Shown: one piece after another, positions 18,068 to 26,218 of the stretch | Layout of the letters: each line of letters starts with the position of its first letter | Position numbering within the stretch: the first letter of the stretch is position 1 | Source: Branchiibius hedensis | Lineage (GTDB): Bacteria; Actinomycetota; Actinomycetes; Actinomycetales; Dermatophilaceae | Length of the DNA: 64,000 nt | Direction of reading: 5' to 3' | Assembly: GCF_900108585.1 (NCBI RefSeq) | Contig: NZ_UESZ01000001.1 | Coordinates: 2,046,001-2,110,000 of the forward strand | Translations under genes and position numbers: made by a program | The notes under the pieces: model-generated | Databases searched by the model: none | What the model was told of the DNA's origin: nothing | What the model saw: only the letters and a program-made list of their open reading frames with translations

Positions 18068-19031
18068 ACAAACGTTCGGGGTGCAGGTCCTGCGTTCCTA
18101 CCGCAATCGCCTTGCAGCGCAACGCAATAGCCGTGGTACGTCGCGCATCGATCGGGCGATCAGTGTCGACCAGAACCGAAGGAGATGGCGCCGGCTGGTC
18201 GCTGATCCACGTCACGCAGGCCGGGTCGAAACCGGCAGCCCCCAGGTCATCGAGCGAGGGCAGCTGCGCTCCCCACAGTACCGCCCCCACCGGGGACGAC
18301 GCCAAGACGCTGAGAAGGGCCGCCGCCTGCGGGATCACCTGCTGGTCGAGCAGCGGTACGCCGAGTTCCTGGGCCAGCCGGTAGGCGAACTCTGCCTCGA
18401 GGCCGGCGTCGACCAACACCGCAAGACGATGCGGTTGATGAGGTGCGTACGGCGACCCGGGCCATTCCTCGATCGTCAGGGCGTGCATGTCATGGTCCCG
18501 CCACGCCTGACCGTCCGGTCCGTCCAGCCGCAACATCCGCCGGACCGTGCCCTCCCGCCGGAATCCCAAGGAGCGCAGCAGTCCCGCCGACCGTTCGTTG
18601 CCGGGTCGGACATTCGCCTCGACCCGGTGCAAGCCCATCCCGTCGGGCATCGGCGTCAGGGCCAGCCCGACCACCAACCGCAGCCCTTCGCCGAAGAGAC
18701 CATGCCCGGCGTACGGGTCATAGGCGTCGTACCCCAAGGTGCCCGAGTCGAACCGCCCGCGAACGACGTTGGTGACGTTGACCTTGCCCACGATGCCGTG
18801 CGACCCGGCGGGGTCCACCGCATGGATCAAGAAGGTCCGGTGCTCCGGCGACTGACGGGTCAGATGCCACTCCAGGTCGGCCGCATTCACCGGATTCCAT
18901 TGCCCGATGCGTTGTTTCGACAGCCGCACCGCTTCTCGGTAGGCGGGCACATCCGCAGTGGTCGCCGGGGCAACGCGCACCCGACTTCCCTGCGCGGCCA
19001 ACTGTGTCGTCGGCCCGGACCACCAACTCAC
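18066..19031 (-). CDS. GNAT acetyltransferase with uncharacterised C-terminal domain
   Basis: 321 aa. Residues about 15-190 are a RimJ/RimL-type N-acetyltransferase (VRLSKQRIGQWNP, GIVGKVNVTNVVRG, LGYDAYDPYAGHGLFGEGL, LHRVEANVRPGNERSAGLLRSLGFRREG). Residues about 200-321 form a second domain I do not recognise. It has a Rossmann-like start (HRLAVLVDAGLEAEFAYRLAQELGVPLLDQ) loosely like a nucleoside-kinase half, but no P-loop. Starts with GTG at 19031, overlapping the stop of the amidohydrolase gene, so the two are co-translated. Substrate unknown. Confidence 0.8.
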   Translation of the reverse strand: MSWWSGPTTQLAAQGSRVRVAPATTADVPAYREAVRLSKQRIGQWNPVNAADLEWHLTRQSPEHRTFLIHAVDPAGSHGIVGKVNVTNVVRGRFDSGTLGYDAYDPYAGHGLFGEGLRLVVGLALTPMPDGMGLHRVEANVRPGNERSAGLLRSLGFRREGTVRRMLRLDGPDGQAWRDHDMHALTIEEWPGSPYAPHQPHRLAVLVDAGLEAEFAYRLAQELGVPLLDQQVIPQAAALLSVLASSPVGAVLWGAQLPSLDDLGAAGFDPACVTWISDQPAPSPSVLVDTDRPIDARRTTAIALRCKAIAVGTQDLHPERL

Positions 19032-20116
19032 CAGCTCCGCCCCCGCAGGATCACGTGCTGCGGATCGGCCAATATCCGCACGTCGCCTCGCGGATCCTCC
19101 TGGTAGAGGGTCAGATCCGCACTAGCACCCTCCTCGATCGCCGGGCGCATCAGCCACGCCCGCGCCTTCCAGGTGGCAGCGTCGAGCGCTTCGAGCGGGG
19201 TCAGGCCGGCCTGGGTCAACGCTTCGACTTCCTTGGCCACCAGCCCGTGGGGCAACTGGCCGCCCGCGTCGGTGCCGACGTAGATGTCCAGGCCGGCGTC
19301 GTGGGCGGCGGCGATCGTGTCGAAGCGCCGCTCGTAAAGGTCGCGCATGTGCGCCGCGTAGCCCGGGAACTTCGCCTCGCCGGCGTCAGCGAACTTCGGG
19401 AAGTTGGCGATGTTGACCAGCGTCGGCACGATCGCGATCTCCCGCTCAGCGAAGAGGGCGATCGTCTCGTCGGTCAGACCGGTCGCGTGCTCGACACAGT
19501 CGATCCACGCGTCGGCCAGATCCACCAAGGATTGCTCGCCGAAGCAGTGCGCCGTCACCCGGGCACCTTCCTCGTGCGCCGCCGCGATCGCCGCCGGGAG
19601 TACCTCTTTGGGGAAAGACGACGCGAGATCGCCGGCATCACGGTCGATCCAGTCCCCCACGAGCTTGACCCAGCCGTCCCCGCGGCGGGCCTCACGACGT
19701 ACGTAATCGACCAGGTCCGCCGGCTCGATCTCGTGCGCGAAGTTGCGGATATAGCGGTGGGTGCGGGCGATGTGCCGCCCGGCCCGGATGATCCGCGGCA
19801 GGTCCTCGCGGTCGTCGATCCAGTGGGTGTCGTAGGGGCTACCCGCGTCACGTAGCAGTAGCGCACCTGCGGCGCGCTCGGCCAGGGCGTGCTCCTCCGC
19901 GCGCTCGGGCGGGACACCACCCTGGGCTTCCAGCCCGACGTGGCAGTGCGCGTCGACGAGGCCGGGTAGGACCCACCCGTTGATCGTGACCACTTCGCCT
20001 GCCGTCGGCGCCGAGAAGCTGATCCGCCCATCGATCACCCACAGGCCATCGCGCTCTTCCTCGGGGCCGAGCAGGACCGGTCCGGTGAGATGTAGGGACG
20101 GCAAGACAGAACCCAT
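19028..20116 (-). CDS. Amidohydrolase-superfamily protein
   Basis: 362-aa metal-dependent hydrolase with a TIM-barrel. The first metal site is LVDAHCHVG, a possible bridging Lys is in VKLVGDWIDRD, His ligands are in RVTAHCFGE and CVEHATGLTD, and the final Asp is in VGTDAGGQLPHG. An N-terminal small beta domain (GLWVIDGRI) is typical of imidazolonepropionase/prolidase-like members. The substrate is unknown. From memory, an amidohydrolase of this kind is a regular neighbour of ffh in mycobacteria, so it is probably part of the ancestral order. ATG at 20116 has AAGG upstream; GTG at 20134 is an alternative. Confidence 0.85.
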   Translation of the reverse strand: MGSVLPSLHLTGPVLLGPEEERDGLWVIDGRISFSAPTAGEVVTINGWVLPGLVDAHCHVGLEAQGGVPPERAEEHALAERAAGALLLRDAGSPYDTHWIDDREDLPRIIRAGRHIARTHRYIRNFAHEIEPADLVDYVRREARRGDGWVKLVGDWIDRDAGDLASSFPKEVLPAAIAAAHEEGARVTAHCFGEQSLVDLADAWIDCVEHATGLTDETIALFAEREIAIVPTLVNIANFPKFADAGEAKFPGYAAHMRDLYERRFDTIAAAHDAGLDIYVGTDAGGQLPHGLVAKEVEALTQAGLTPLEALDAATWKARAWLMRPAIEEGASADLTLYQEDPRGDVRILADPQHVILRGRSW

Positions 20117-20143
20117 GAACGCGACCTTAGTCACACGGTCCTG

Positions 20144-20611
20144 TCACGCTGAGCGCACCTCGCCCTCGTTGTAGCGCGCCAGGAGGTCCGCAAAGGTGGC
20201 GACGTCCTGCGCGCTCCACTCGGCCAACCGATCTGCGACCAGGGCCTGCTGCGCCTGTTGCGCCCGGGCGGTCACCTGCCGACCTTCGGTTGTGAGTTCG
20301 AGCGGCTTCCCCTCCCGGCCACCGGCGCCGGTCCGTTGCACCAATCCCCGTCGGACCAGCGCCGTCAGTTGCCTGCTGGCGGTCGACTTGTCGATCCGCG
20401 CAACCTCGGCCAGATCCCCTGCCAACACGCCGGGGTTGTCCTGCACGATCCGCAGGAGGGTGAAGTCGACGTAGGTGAGGTCGGGATGCACCTCGCGTGC
20501 GTCAGCGCGAACCCGTCGGGAAAAGACGGTCAACTCGCCCAGGACCCGAGCCTCGTCATGCACCCGGTCCCGTCGCGACGTACGTGACCTGATTTGTTGT
20601 GACGTTCCCAT
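20144..20611 (-). CDS. MarR family transcriptional regulator
   Basis: 155-aa winged helix-turn-helix protein. The DNA-binding region is DLTYVDFTLLRIVQDNPGVLAGDLAEVARIDKSTASRQLTALVRRGLVQR, and the wing contains GGREGKPLELTTEGR. ATG at 20611 lies right next to a duplicated palindrome that covers the divergent promoter of a membrane protein. It is likely a repressor of itself and of that gene. The ligand is unknown. Confidence 0.9.
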   Translation of the reverse strand: MGTSQQIRSRTSRRDRVHDEARVLGELTVFSRRVRADAREVHPDLTYVDFTLLRIVQDNPGVLAGDLAEVARIDKSTASRQLTALVRRGLVQRTGAGGREGKPLELTTEGRQVTARAQQAQQALVADRLAEWSAQDVATFADLLARYNEGEVRSA

Positions 20612-20612
20612 A

Positions 20613-20651
20613 AGTTGTATATTACAACTCTATTAGTTGCACTTTACAACT
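20613..20651. promoter_or_regulatory. Duplicated MarR-type operator
   Basis: Two palindromes 22 bp apart, i.e. on the same helix face: AGTTGTA-TAT-TACAACT at 20613-20629 (perfect) and AGTTGCA-CTT-TACAACT at 20635-20651 (one mismatch). They fill the gap between the MarR start and the divergent membrane protein gene. Sequence and position are direct observations; binding is inferred. Confidence 0.78.
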
Positions 20652-20668
20652 CATTGCAGAGGAAGCCC

Positions 20669-21721
20669 GTGTCACAGACTGCCCAGACCCCACCCACGAT
20701 GCGAACTGTGCTGTCGCACATCGCTGTTCCGCTGATCATGGGCGCGGTCATGGCCTTTGCCTATCTCGGCGGGTTCCACCACCCGTCGCCGAATCATCTG
20801 CGGATCGACGTGGTGGGCTCCGGTCCGGTCGCGACCGCTACGACCCAGAAGCTGCAGACCGCCTTCGGTGATGCCGCCGATCTCACGCTGGTCTCCTCGG
20901 AGAGCGACGCCACCGCCAGCATCGAGCACCGGGACATCGCCGGCGCGTTCGTGCTGTCCCCGACCAAACCGGCCCTGCTGGTGAGCACGGGAGCCTCCGA
21001 CACCCAGGCCGTCACCGTTGAACGGATGTTCCAGCCGGTCGCGGCCGGAGCCGGACTCCCGCTGGATATCCGCGACGTCGTGCCGGTGGATCCCGATGCC
21101 GATCCCAGTGGACAGTCACTGTTCTTCTACCTGGTCGCCCTGACGGTCGGCGGATACGGCACGGCGATCGCGATCGGCGTTGCTGCTGCGAGCAAGCCGA
21201 TGCGCACGCGGATCGGCCTTGGCGTGGGCGCTGCCGCCGTGAACACGCTCCTGGCGACGGGCATCGCGACGCTCGTCTTCCACGCCCTGCCCTCGCACCA
21301 GTGGCAGATCGGGCTGCTGGCGTTCGTCTACTGCCTCGCGGTAATGGCGTTCGGGATCGCGTTGCACTCCCTGATCGGCCGTTTCACCACCCTGGCCATG
21401 GTGACCCTCTTCGTCGGGCTCAACTTCACCACCAGCGGCGGCGTCTTCCCACCCGCGCTGCAACCGGGCTTCTTTGCTGCACTGCACCACATCTGGATCG
21501 GAGCCAGCCTCAATGAGGCCGGCCGGAATCTGACTTACTTCCCCGATCTGGGCATCGGCACCGACGTACTCAAGATCGTCGGCTGGGTCGTCGTGGGCGG
21601 CCTGCTGCTGACACTGGCCGCCCTACGCGAGCGGTCCGCACACCGGGCGGGTGCGGTCACAACCGCTCTGGGCGAGGCCGAGATGGTCGATGAGGAGACC
21701 GAGGAAGAACTGGTCGGCTGA
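20669..21721 (+). CDS. ABC-2-like / YhgE-type membrane protein under MarR control
   Basis: 350-aa membrane protein. One N-terminal helix (about 17-37, VPLIMGAVMAFAYLGGF) is followed by about 110 extracytoplasmic residues and five to six helices (from about 150 on), then an acidic C-terminus ending EEETEEELVG-like. This layout matches DUF3533/YhgE-Pip or ABC-2 permease-like proteins that work in export, but no ATPase gene is adjacent. GTG at 20669 with GAGGAAG upstream is chosen over an upstream frame that would run through the operator. Substrate unknown. Confidence 0.75.
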   Translation: MSQTAQTPPTMRTVLSHIAVPLIMGAVMAFAYLGGFHHPSPNHLRIDVVGSGPVATATTQKLQTAFGDAADLTLVSSESDATASIEHRDIAGAFVLSPTKPALLVSTGASDTQAVTVERMFQPVAAGAGLPLDIRDVVPVDPDADPSGQSLFFYLVALTVGGYGTAIAIGVAAASKPMRTRIGLGVGAAAVNTLLATGIATLVFHALPSHQWQIGLLAFVYCLAVMAFGIALHSLIGRFTTLAMVTLFVGLNFTTSGGVFPPALQPGFFAALHHIWIGASLNEAGRNLTYFPDLGIGTDVLKIVGWVVVGGLLLTLAALRERSAHRAGAVTTALGEAEMVDEETEEELVG

Positions 21722-21723
21722 CC

Positions 21724-22614
21724 TCAGCAGGCCTTCAGCGCCGTCCCACCGTTGCGGTGCATCGCCGCGTTGCTGACGTAGCCCTTCTGCGCGGGCAGGT
21801 AGGACCAGTACGCGCTGCGGTAGCTACCGATCTTGACGGACTTGCCGAGTCGCTGACAGGTAGCGGTGACCTTGCTGTGGCCCTTGAGGAAGCGCACCTG
21901 CTTCGCCGCGGTGGTCGCACCCGAACGCACGCGAATCCCGCCGCCGGGGACGACCAGGGCCAGCGCGGCGGACGTGGGTGTGGGCTTGGTGGGCTTGGCC
22001 GGTTTGCTCGGCGCCGCGGGGGCGGGCGTTGCGGGCGTCCCTGCCCACAACACCGCCACCAACCGGGCGGCCGAGGTGCGCTCCCGGTTGTACCGACTCG
22101 GGTACGCCGATCGCTGGACACTCTGCGCGACCCGACCCGGGTCTGCGGTGGCCCACGACCCGTGGGGGTACCGCTTGACCATCGCGGACAGGAACTTGTG
22201 GGTGCTGTACGCCGGGCGGATGATCTGCGCCCGGGTGCCCCAGCCCATTGAGGGACGTTGCTGGAAAAGTCCGAGGCTGTCCCGATCGCCACCGAGGTAG
22301 TTGCGCAGGCCGGTCTCCGTGATCGCGGTCATCAGGGCGATCTTGCCGGCCTGCGAACTGAAGCCTTCGGCCTTCACCTCGGCGAGAATCTGCCGGGCGC
22401 ACGCCACCTGATCGGCACTGACCCCCGACAAACCCGCGGAGTGGATGGTGGGCGACAGCTTCGCCGCGAAAGCCTTGTCGTCGGCGGTTGCACCACACGC
22501 TTTGACGCGTGGTGGACGCCAGGCGTCTGCGGTGGGAACCGCAGTGCTGGTGATACCGATGGCGGAAGCGAGGACGACTGCGAACTGGGCAGCGTGGCGG
22601 CGCATGGGCACCAT
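21724..22614 (-). CDS. Secreted lysozyme-like protein with SH3-type domain
   Basis: 296 aa. A Sec signal (about 1-31, cleavage near TADA-W) is followed by a lysozyme-like segment (about 60-190) with the actinobacterial signature LGLFQQRPSMGWG and the catalytic-type Glu in MTAITETGLRNYLGG. Next come a Pro/Ala/Thr linker and a C-terminal SH3-like repeat (IRVRSGATTAAKQVRFL, GYVSNAAM). It probably binds or cuts peptidoglycan. ATG at 22614 is used; ATG at 22605 is equally possible. No obvious Shine-Dalgarno is present. It lies tail-to-tail with the MarR-controlled gene, two bases apart. Confidence 0.75.
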   Translation of the reverse strand: MVPMRRHAAQFAVVLASAIGITSTAVPTADAWRPPRVKACGATADDKAFAAKLSPTIHSAGLSGVSADQVACARQILAEVKAEGFSSQAGKIALMTAITETGLRNYLGGDRDSLGLFQQRPSMGWGTRAQIIRPAYSTHKFLSAMVKRYPHGSWATADPGRVAQSVQRSAYPSRYNRERTSAARLVAVLWAGTPATPAPAAPSKPAKPTKPTPTSAALALVVPGGGIRVRSGATTAAKQVRFLKGHSKVTATCQRLGKSVKIGSYRSAYWSYLPAQKGYVSNAAMHRNGGTALKAC

Positions 22615-22721
22615 TAAACCGGGACTTAGTCGTAGATGGGCACTTGTGGCCCAACAATAACTATGGCATCAGTGGCCACAGCGCTGACGAATGTCGGATT
22701 TACCGGCGTGTCGAGACCTGA

Positions 22722-23471
22722 TCAGTCCTCTTCCCCCAGATACTCCTCGACTCCGGAAAGTTGGCGTTGTACGGCGAAAGTACCCTCAGCAAGAGGTTGG
22801 CTCCGGCGGTGAACAGACAACCCGGGACCTAGCGTCGGTGCCGTGTACCCTCCCTGCGGTTGCACTCCCTTCTGTGCGGTGGTCGCCCTACCGACTCGCC
22901 GGCCGGTCACCCCAGCCACAGGATGCCTCGAGTGGCCGCCCTGGCACGCGAGCTGCGCCTCGTGCGGCTGGCAGACCATTGCGGCCCGATCGACTGCAAC
23001 CACGAGCGGATCAGATCTGGCCTGACCTCGGCGAGGGCGTCGCGCAGCAGGCCGGTAGGGTGAACAATGTGTGGTGAGGTCATCTGGTCGGAATCGCAGA
23101 TACCACATGAATGAGCGACCCTGCGCATCCACCGCAACACAATCAAAAGTGACAACGTCCCTGGAATGAGCCAAATCTGGGGATCTTGCATGATCCACAG
23201 ACACGAGGTGAAACCAGCCATCTCGGTGGCCGTTCCGGCCAAACGCGTCCGTGACGGACTCGATACGCGGGTAGATTTCGCCAGTGGGTTCAACGGAAGA
23301 CATGAAGATGGTTACCTGACTCCTAATTTGACCAGCGATACCGGAGGCAAGGTCGGTCTCGAAGGGAAGTAACGCGCGATTATGAGCGATGGTGTCACGC
23401 AGAGACTCCAGCCGCTCTAGTAGAACAATGGTCTCCTTCTTATTGGGAACGCTGGAGCGAGTGGTTCCCAA
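22722..23471 (-). pseudogene. Chimeric/degenerate ORF in low-GC patch
   Basis: An open frame of about 249 codons beginning with TTG at 23471 and lacking a Shine-Dalgarno. The first about 140 residues look like a real protein (LLERLESLRDTIAHNRALLPFE, IYPRIESVTDAFG, VVTFDCVAVDAQGRSFMWYLRF), reminiscent of a small actinobacterial hypothetical family with a helical N-part and a beta-rich C-part. From about base 23065 downwards the frame turns into Arg/Gly/Pro-rich sequence that does not read like a protein, and the GC content rises at the same place. I read it as a truncated gene joined to unrelated DNA. Function unknown. Confidence 0.45.
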
Positions 23472-23777
23472 AGCCTGTCGGCAATGGTGCGTGGGTCGAA
23501 GAAGTTGAGGTAGCTGAGACCTCTGGGTGGGACCGTGGTTACTCCGCGCCTATTGCGCTTCTTGATTTCAGTTTCTTGCCGTCCGGTTACCTGACCCGGC
23601 GTGGTCCCACTCAGAACGCGGTTTAACCAATTTGTTCCGGACGCCTTCGGTAGGCGTATTGCATGAGGGTGCGCAAGGAGGTCTCACAGGGCGGCAGCTG
23701 CATCAAGTGCGCTCATCTTTCGCACCCCGATGTAGCTCCGCTTGTGCACTCTATTGTCAACCGCACCTCACAGTGAC
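23472..23777. other. Lower-GC intergenic stretch, nothing recognised
   Basis: 306 bases with visibly lower GC than the surrounding chromosome and no convincing ORF, RNA gene, repeat or inverted terminal repeat. Probably part of the same foreign or decayed patch as its two neighbours. Confidence 0.4.
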
Positions 23778-24443
23778 TTAGCACTTCTGGCCCGCTTGCC
23801 ACTGTTTCACCGGGGTGGCGGGGAACGGCCCGAGCAGGCGTATCGACCACTTGCGAGGGCTCTCTACAGGAGATCCTTGCCGACGCTGCCAAGTCCGGCC
23901 CACGGAGTCACGGAAGGTTACGTCCACCGAGAGGTCGGCTGAGTTCGCGGGGTCGGGAGCCTTGAAAATGACAGCGATTTGCGCGGAGCTGTGTGGCTTC
24001 ACTGTGGGCTGCGCCACTAGAGGCGCATTGTCGCAGTACCTTTTGAGCGATCGGTCGAACAACATGGCACGCCATTCCAGGAGCAATTCGTCGCTGTCGT
24101 TGTGCAACTCAATTGTTACGCAAATGCATACCGTTGCAGTGCGGTAACGCTTAACAGTCTGGCCAGACGTTTCCTCTAGGATATGTTGCTCCTCGATGGC
24201 TCCTTCTTCGATCTGAGGAATGATAGAGGAAAAAACGTCGGTCTCCACGTTGGCGCCGAAAGTAGTCTGTTCCTTCACCTCGGCGTATACCAAGCGCGCC
24301 TGCGCCCGCGTGCGTTCCCGCGAATTAGCCACGTATGTTGCTAGCGCGATGATCGCAGTTGTAATCGCAATTCCGAATCCGATCCAGAGCGCCCACTGAG
24401 GCAGTGGGGCGGTCTGCTGTGTTGCAGTGAACAGTGCAGTCAC
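23778..24443 (-). CDS. Hypothetical membrane-anchored protein in low-GC patch
   Basis: 221 aa. One membrane helix near the N-terminus (about 18-40, WIGFGIAITTAIIALATYVA) is followed by a basic stretch (NSRERTRAQARLVYAEV) and a soluble domain of about 170 residues. That domain has alternating hydrophobic strands (TVCICVTIELHNDSDELLLEW, AQIAVIFKAP, LSVDVTFRDSVGRTWQR) suggestive of a beta-sandwich facing the cytoplasm or outside. GTG at 24443 has AAAGGG eight bases upstream. Codon choice is less GC-biased than that of neighbouring genes, suggesting transfer. I do not recognise the family. It lies downstream of ffh on the same strand, 120 bases away. Confidence 0.6.
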   Translation of the reverse strand: MTALFTATQQTAPLPQWALWIGFGIAITTAIIALATYVANSRERTRAQARLVYAEVKEQTTFGANVETDVFSSIIPQIEEGAIEEQHILEETSGQTVKRYRTATVCICVTIELHNDSDELLLEWRAMLFDRSLKRYCDNAPLVAQPTVKPHSSAQIAVIFKAPDPANSADLSVDVTFRDSVGRTWQRRQGSPVESPRKWSIRLLGPFPATPVKQWQAGQKC

Positions 24444-24562
24444 TCAGGACCCTTTCATTTCGTAACTGACTTTCAGAGACCCAGGTTCCATCCCCCTGCC
24501 CCAACTCAGATACGCTCAACCCCGGGGTTGGTGGGCTAGAGCGGCCGTCTGCGGAGTTCTAG

Positions 24563-26164
24563 TTAATCCTTTTGCCCCAGGTATTTTTCGAACCCCTTCG
24601 GCAGCTTCAGATTGGCCAGGTCGGGCTCCTCCTGCGGCTCCCCGAAGGCCCCCTCCAACGCGCGGGTGCGAGCGTCGGCAGCCTTCTGCGCCGCCGCCTG
24701 CTCCTGCTGGGCCCGCTTGGCCGGGTTGCCGCTCTTGCCCTTCTTGGCCTGCTGCTTGCCACGCTTGGGAGCACCCCCACCGAGGCCGGGCATCCCTGGC
24801 ATTCCGGGCATCCCGCCACCGCGGCGCATCTGGCGCATCATCTTCTGCGCCTGGGTGAAACGCTCCAGCAACTGGTTGACCTCGGAGACCGAGACACCGG
24901 AACCGCGCGCGATGCGGGCGCGGCGTGAGCCGTTGATCTGCTTGGGGTGGGTGCGCTCGAACGGAGTCATCGAGCGCACCATCGCCTCGACCCGGTCGAA
25001 TTCGCGCTCGTCGAGAGAGTTGAGCTGATCCTTCATCCCGGCCATGCCGGGCATCATTCCCAGCAGCGCCTTGAAGTTGCCCATCTTCTTGATGGCGGCC
25101 ATCTGCTGCAGGAAGTCATCGAAGGTGAAGTCCTCCTCCTCCATGAACTTGCGCGCCATCTCGGCGGCCTGGCGCTTGTCGAACGCCTTCTCGGCCTGCT
25201 CGATCAGCGTCAGCACGTCGCCCATGTCGAGGATGCGAGAGGCCATCCGGTCGGGGTGGAAGACCTCGATGTCCTTGACCTGCTCACCGGTGGAGCTGAA
25301 CATGATCGGTCGCCCGGTGACCGATGCCACCGACAGGGCCGCACCACCACGCGCGTCACCGTCCAGCTTGGACAACACGACCCCGGTGAAGTCGACGCCT
25401 TCGGAGAAGGCCAGCGCGGTCTCGATCGCCGCCTGACCGATCATCGCGTCGATCACGAAGAGGACCTCATCAGGCTGGATCGCATCGCGGATGTCGCGGG
25501 CCTGCTGCATCAGGTTCTCGTCAACGGCCAGGCGACCGGCGGTGTCAACGATCACCACGTCGTACTGGCGGACCTTGGCCTGGGCCACACCAGCCTGCGC
25601 GACCCACACGGGATCGCCGTAGGAGCGGGTGCCCTCGACGTCGTCCGCCACGACGTCGTGTCCGCCGATGTTGCCCCGCTCCGGCGCGAAGACCGGCACC
25701 CCGGCGCGGTCACCGACGACCTCCAACTGGGTGACGGCGTTCGGTCGCTGCAGGTCAGCGGCCACCAGGACCGGGAAGTGCCCCTGGTCGCGCAGGAAGC
25801 GCGCCAGCTTGCCGGCGAACGTCGTCTTACCCGAACCCTGCAGACCGGCCAGCATGATGACGGTCGGCCCGGACTTGGCCAGCTGCAGATTGCGCGTCTG
25901 CCCGCCGAGGATCGCGATGAGTTCCTCGTTGACGATCTTGACGACCTGCTGCGCCGGGTTCAGCGCACCACTGACCTCAGCGCCCAACGCCCGCTCGCGC
26001 ACCCGGCCGGTGAACTCACGCACGACCGGAGTGGCAACGTCGGCGTCGATCAGCGCCAGACGGATGTCGCGGATGGTGGCGTTGATGTCCGATTCGGACA
26101 ACCGGCCCTTGCCGCGCAGGTTCTTGAACGTCGAGGTAAGACGATCCGACAGAGTGTTGAACAC
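24563..26164 (-). CDS. ffh: Signal recognition particle protein Ffh
   Basis: SRP54 GTPase that binds signal sequences and 4.5S RNA and delivers ribosomes to FtsY. 533 aa with the N domain (MFNTLSDRLTSTFKNLRGKG), the G domain with GLQGSGKTT, DTAGRLAVD, TKLDGDARGG-type motif (SKLDGDARGG) and DARGGAAL. The Met-rich M domain has KMGNFKALLGMMPGM, the RNA-binding SRRARIARGSGVSVSEVN and a repetitive GMPGMPGMPG stretch. A Lys/Ala-rich tail of about 70 residues follows. GTG at 26164; TACCCT ends seven bases upstream, fitting a leaderless promoter. Confidence 0.97.
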   Translation of the reverse strand: MFNTLSDRLTSTFKNLRGKGRLSESDINATIRDIRLALIDADVATPVVREFTGRVRERALGAEVSGALNPAQQVVKIVNEELIAILGGQTRNLQLAKSGPTVIMLAGLQGSGKTTFAGKLARFLRDQGHFPVLVAADLQRPNAVTQLEVVGDRAGVPVFAPERGNIGGHDVVADDVEGTRSYGDPVWVAQAGVAQAKVRQYDVVIVDTAGRLAVDENLMQQARDIRDAIQPDEVLFVIDAMIGQAAIETALAFSEGVDFTGVVLSKLDGDARGGAALSVASVTGRPIMFSSTGEQVKDIEVFHPDRMASRILDMGDVLTLIEQAEKAFDKRQAAEMARKFMEEEDFTFDDFLQQMAAIKKMGNFKALLGMMPGMAGMKDQLNSLDEREFDRVEAMVRSMTPFERTHPKQINGSRRARIARGSGVSVSEVNQLLERFTQAQKMMRQMRRGGGMPGMPGMPGLGGGAPKRGKQQAKKGKSGNPAKRAQQEQAAAQKAADARTRALEGAFGEPQEEPDLANLKLPKGFEKYLGQKD

Positions 26165-26218
26165 GAGGTTCAGGGTATCTTCCAGGCCCCGCCGGTCAGG
26201 AATCGCAAGGCGCCGGCC

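Noticed and set aside
22843-23063. Plus-strand ORFs with several cysteines that could be a zinc-finger protein
   Set aside because: No ribosome-binding site, no family resemblance, and they overlap the chimeric minus-strand ORF at a composition break.
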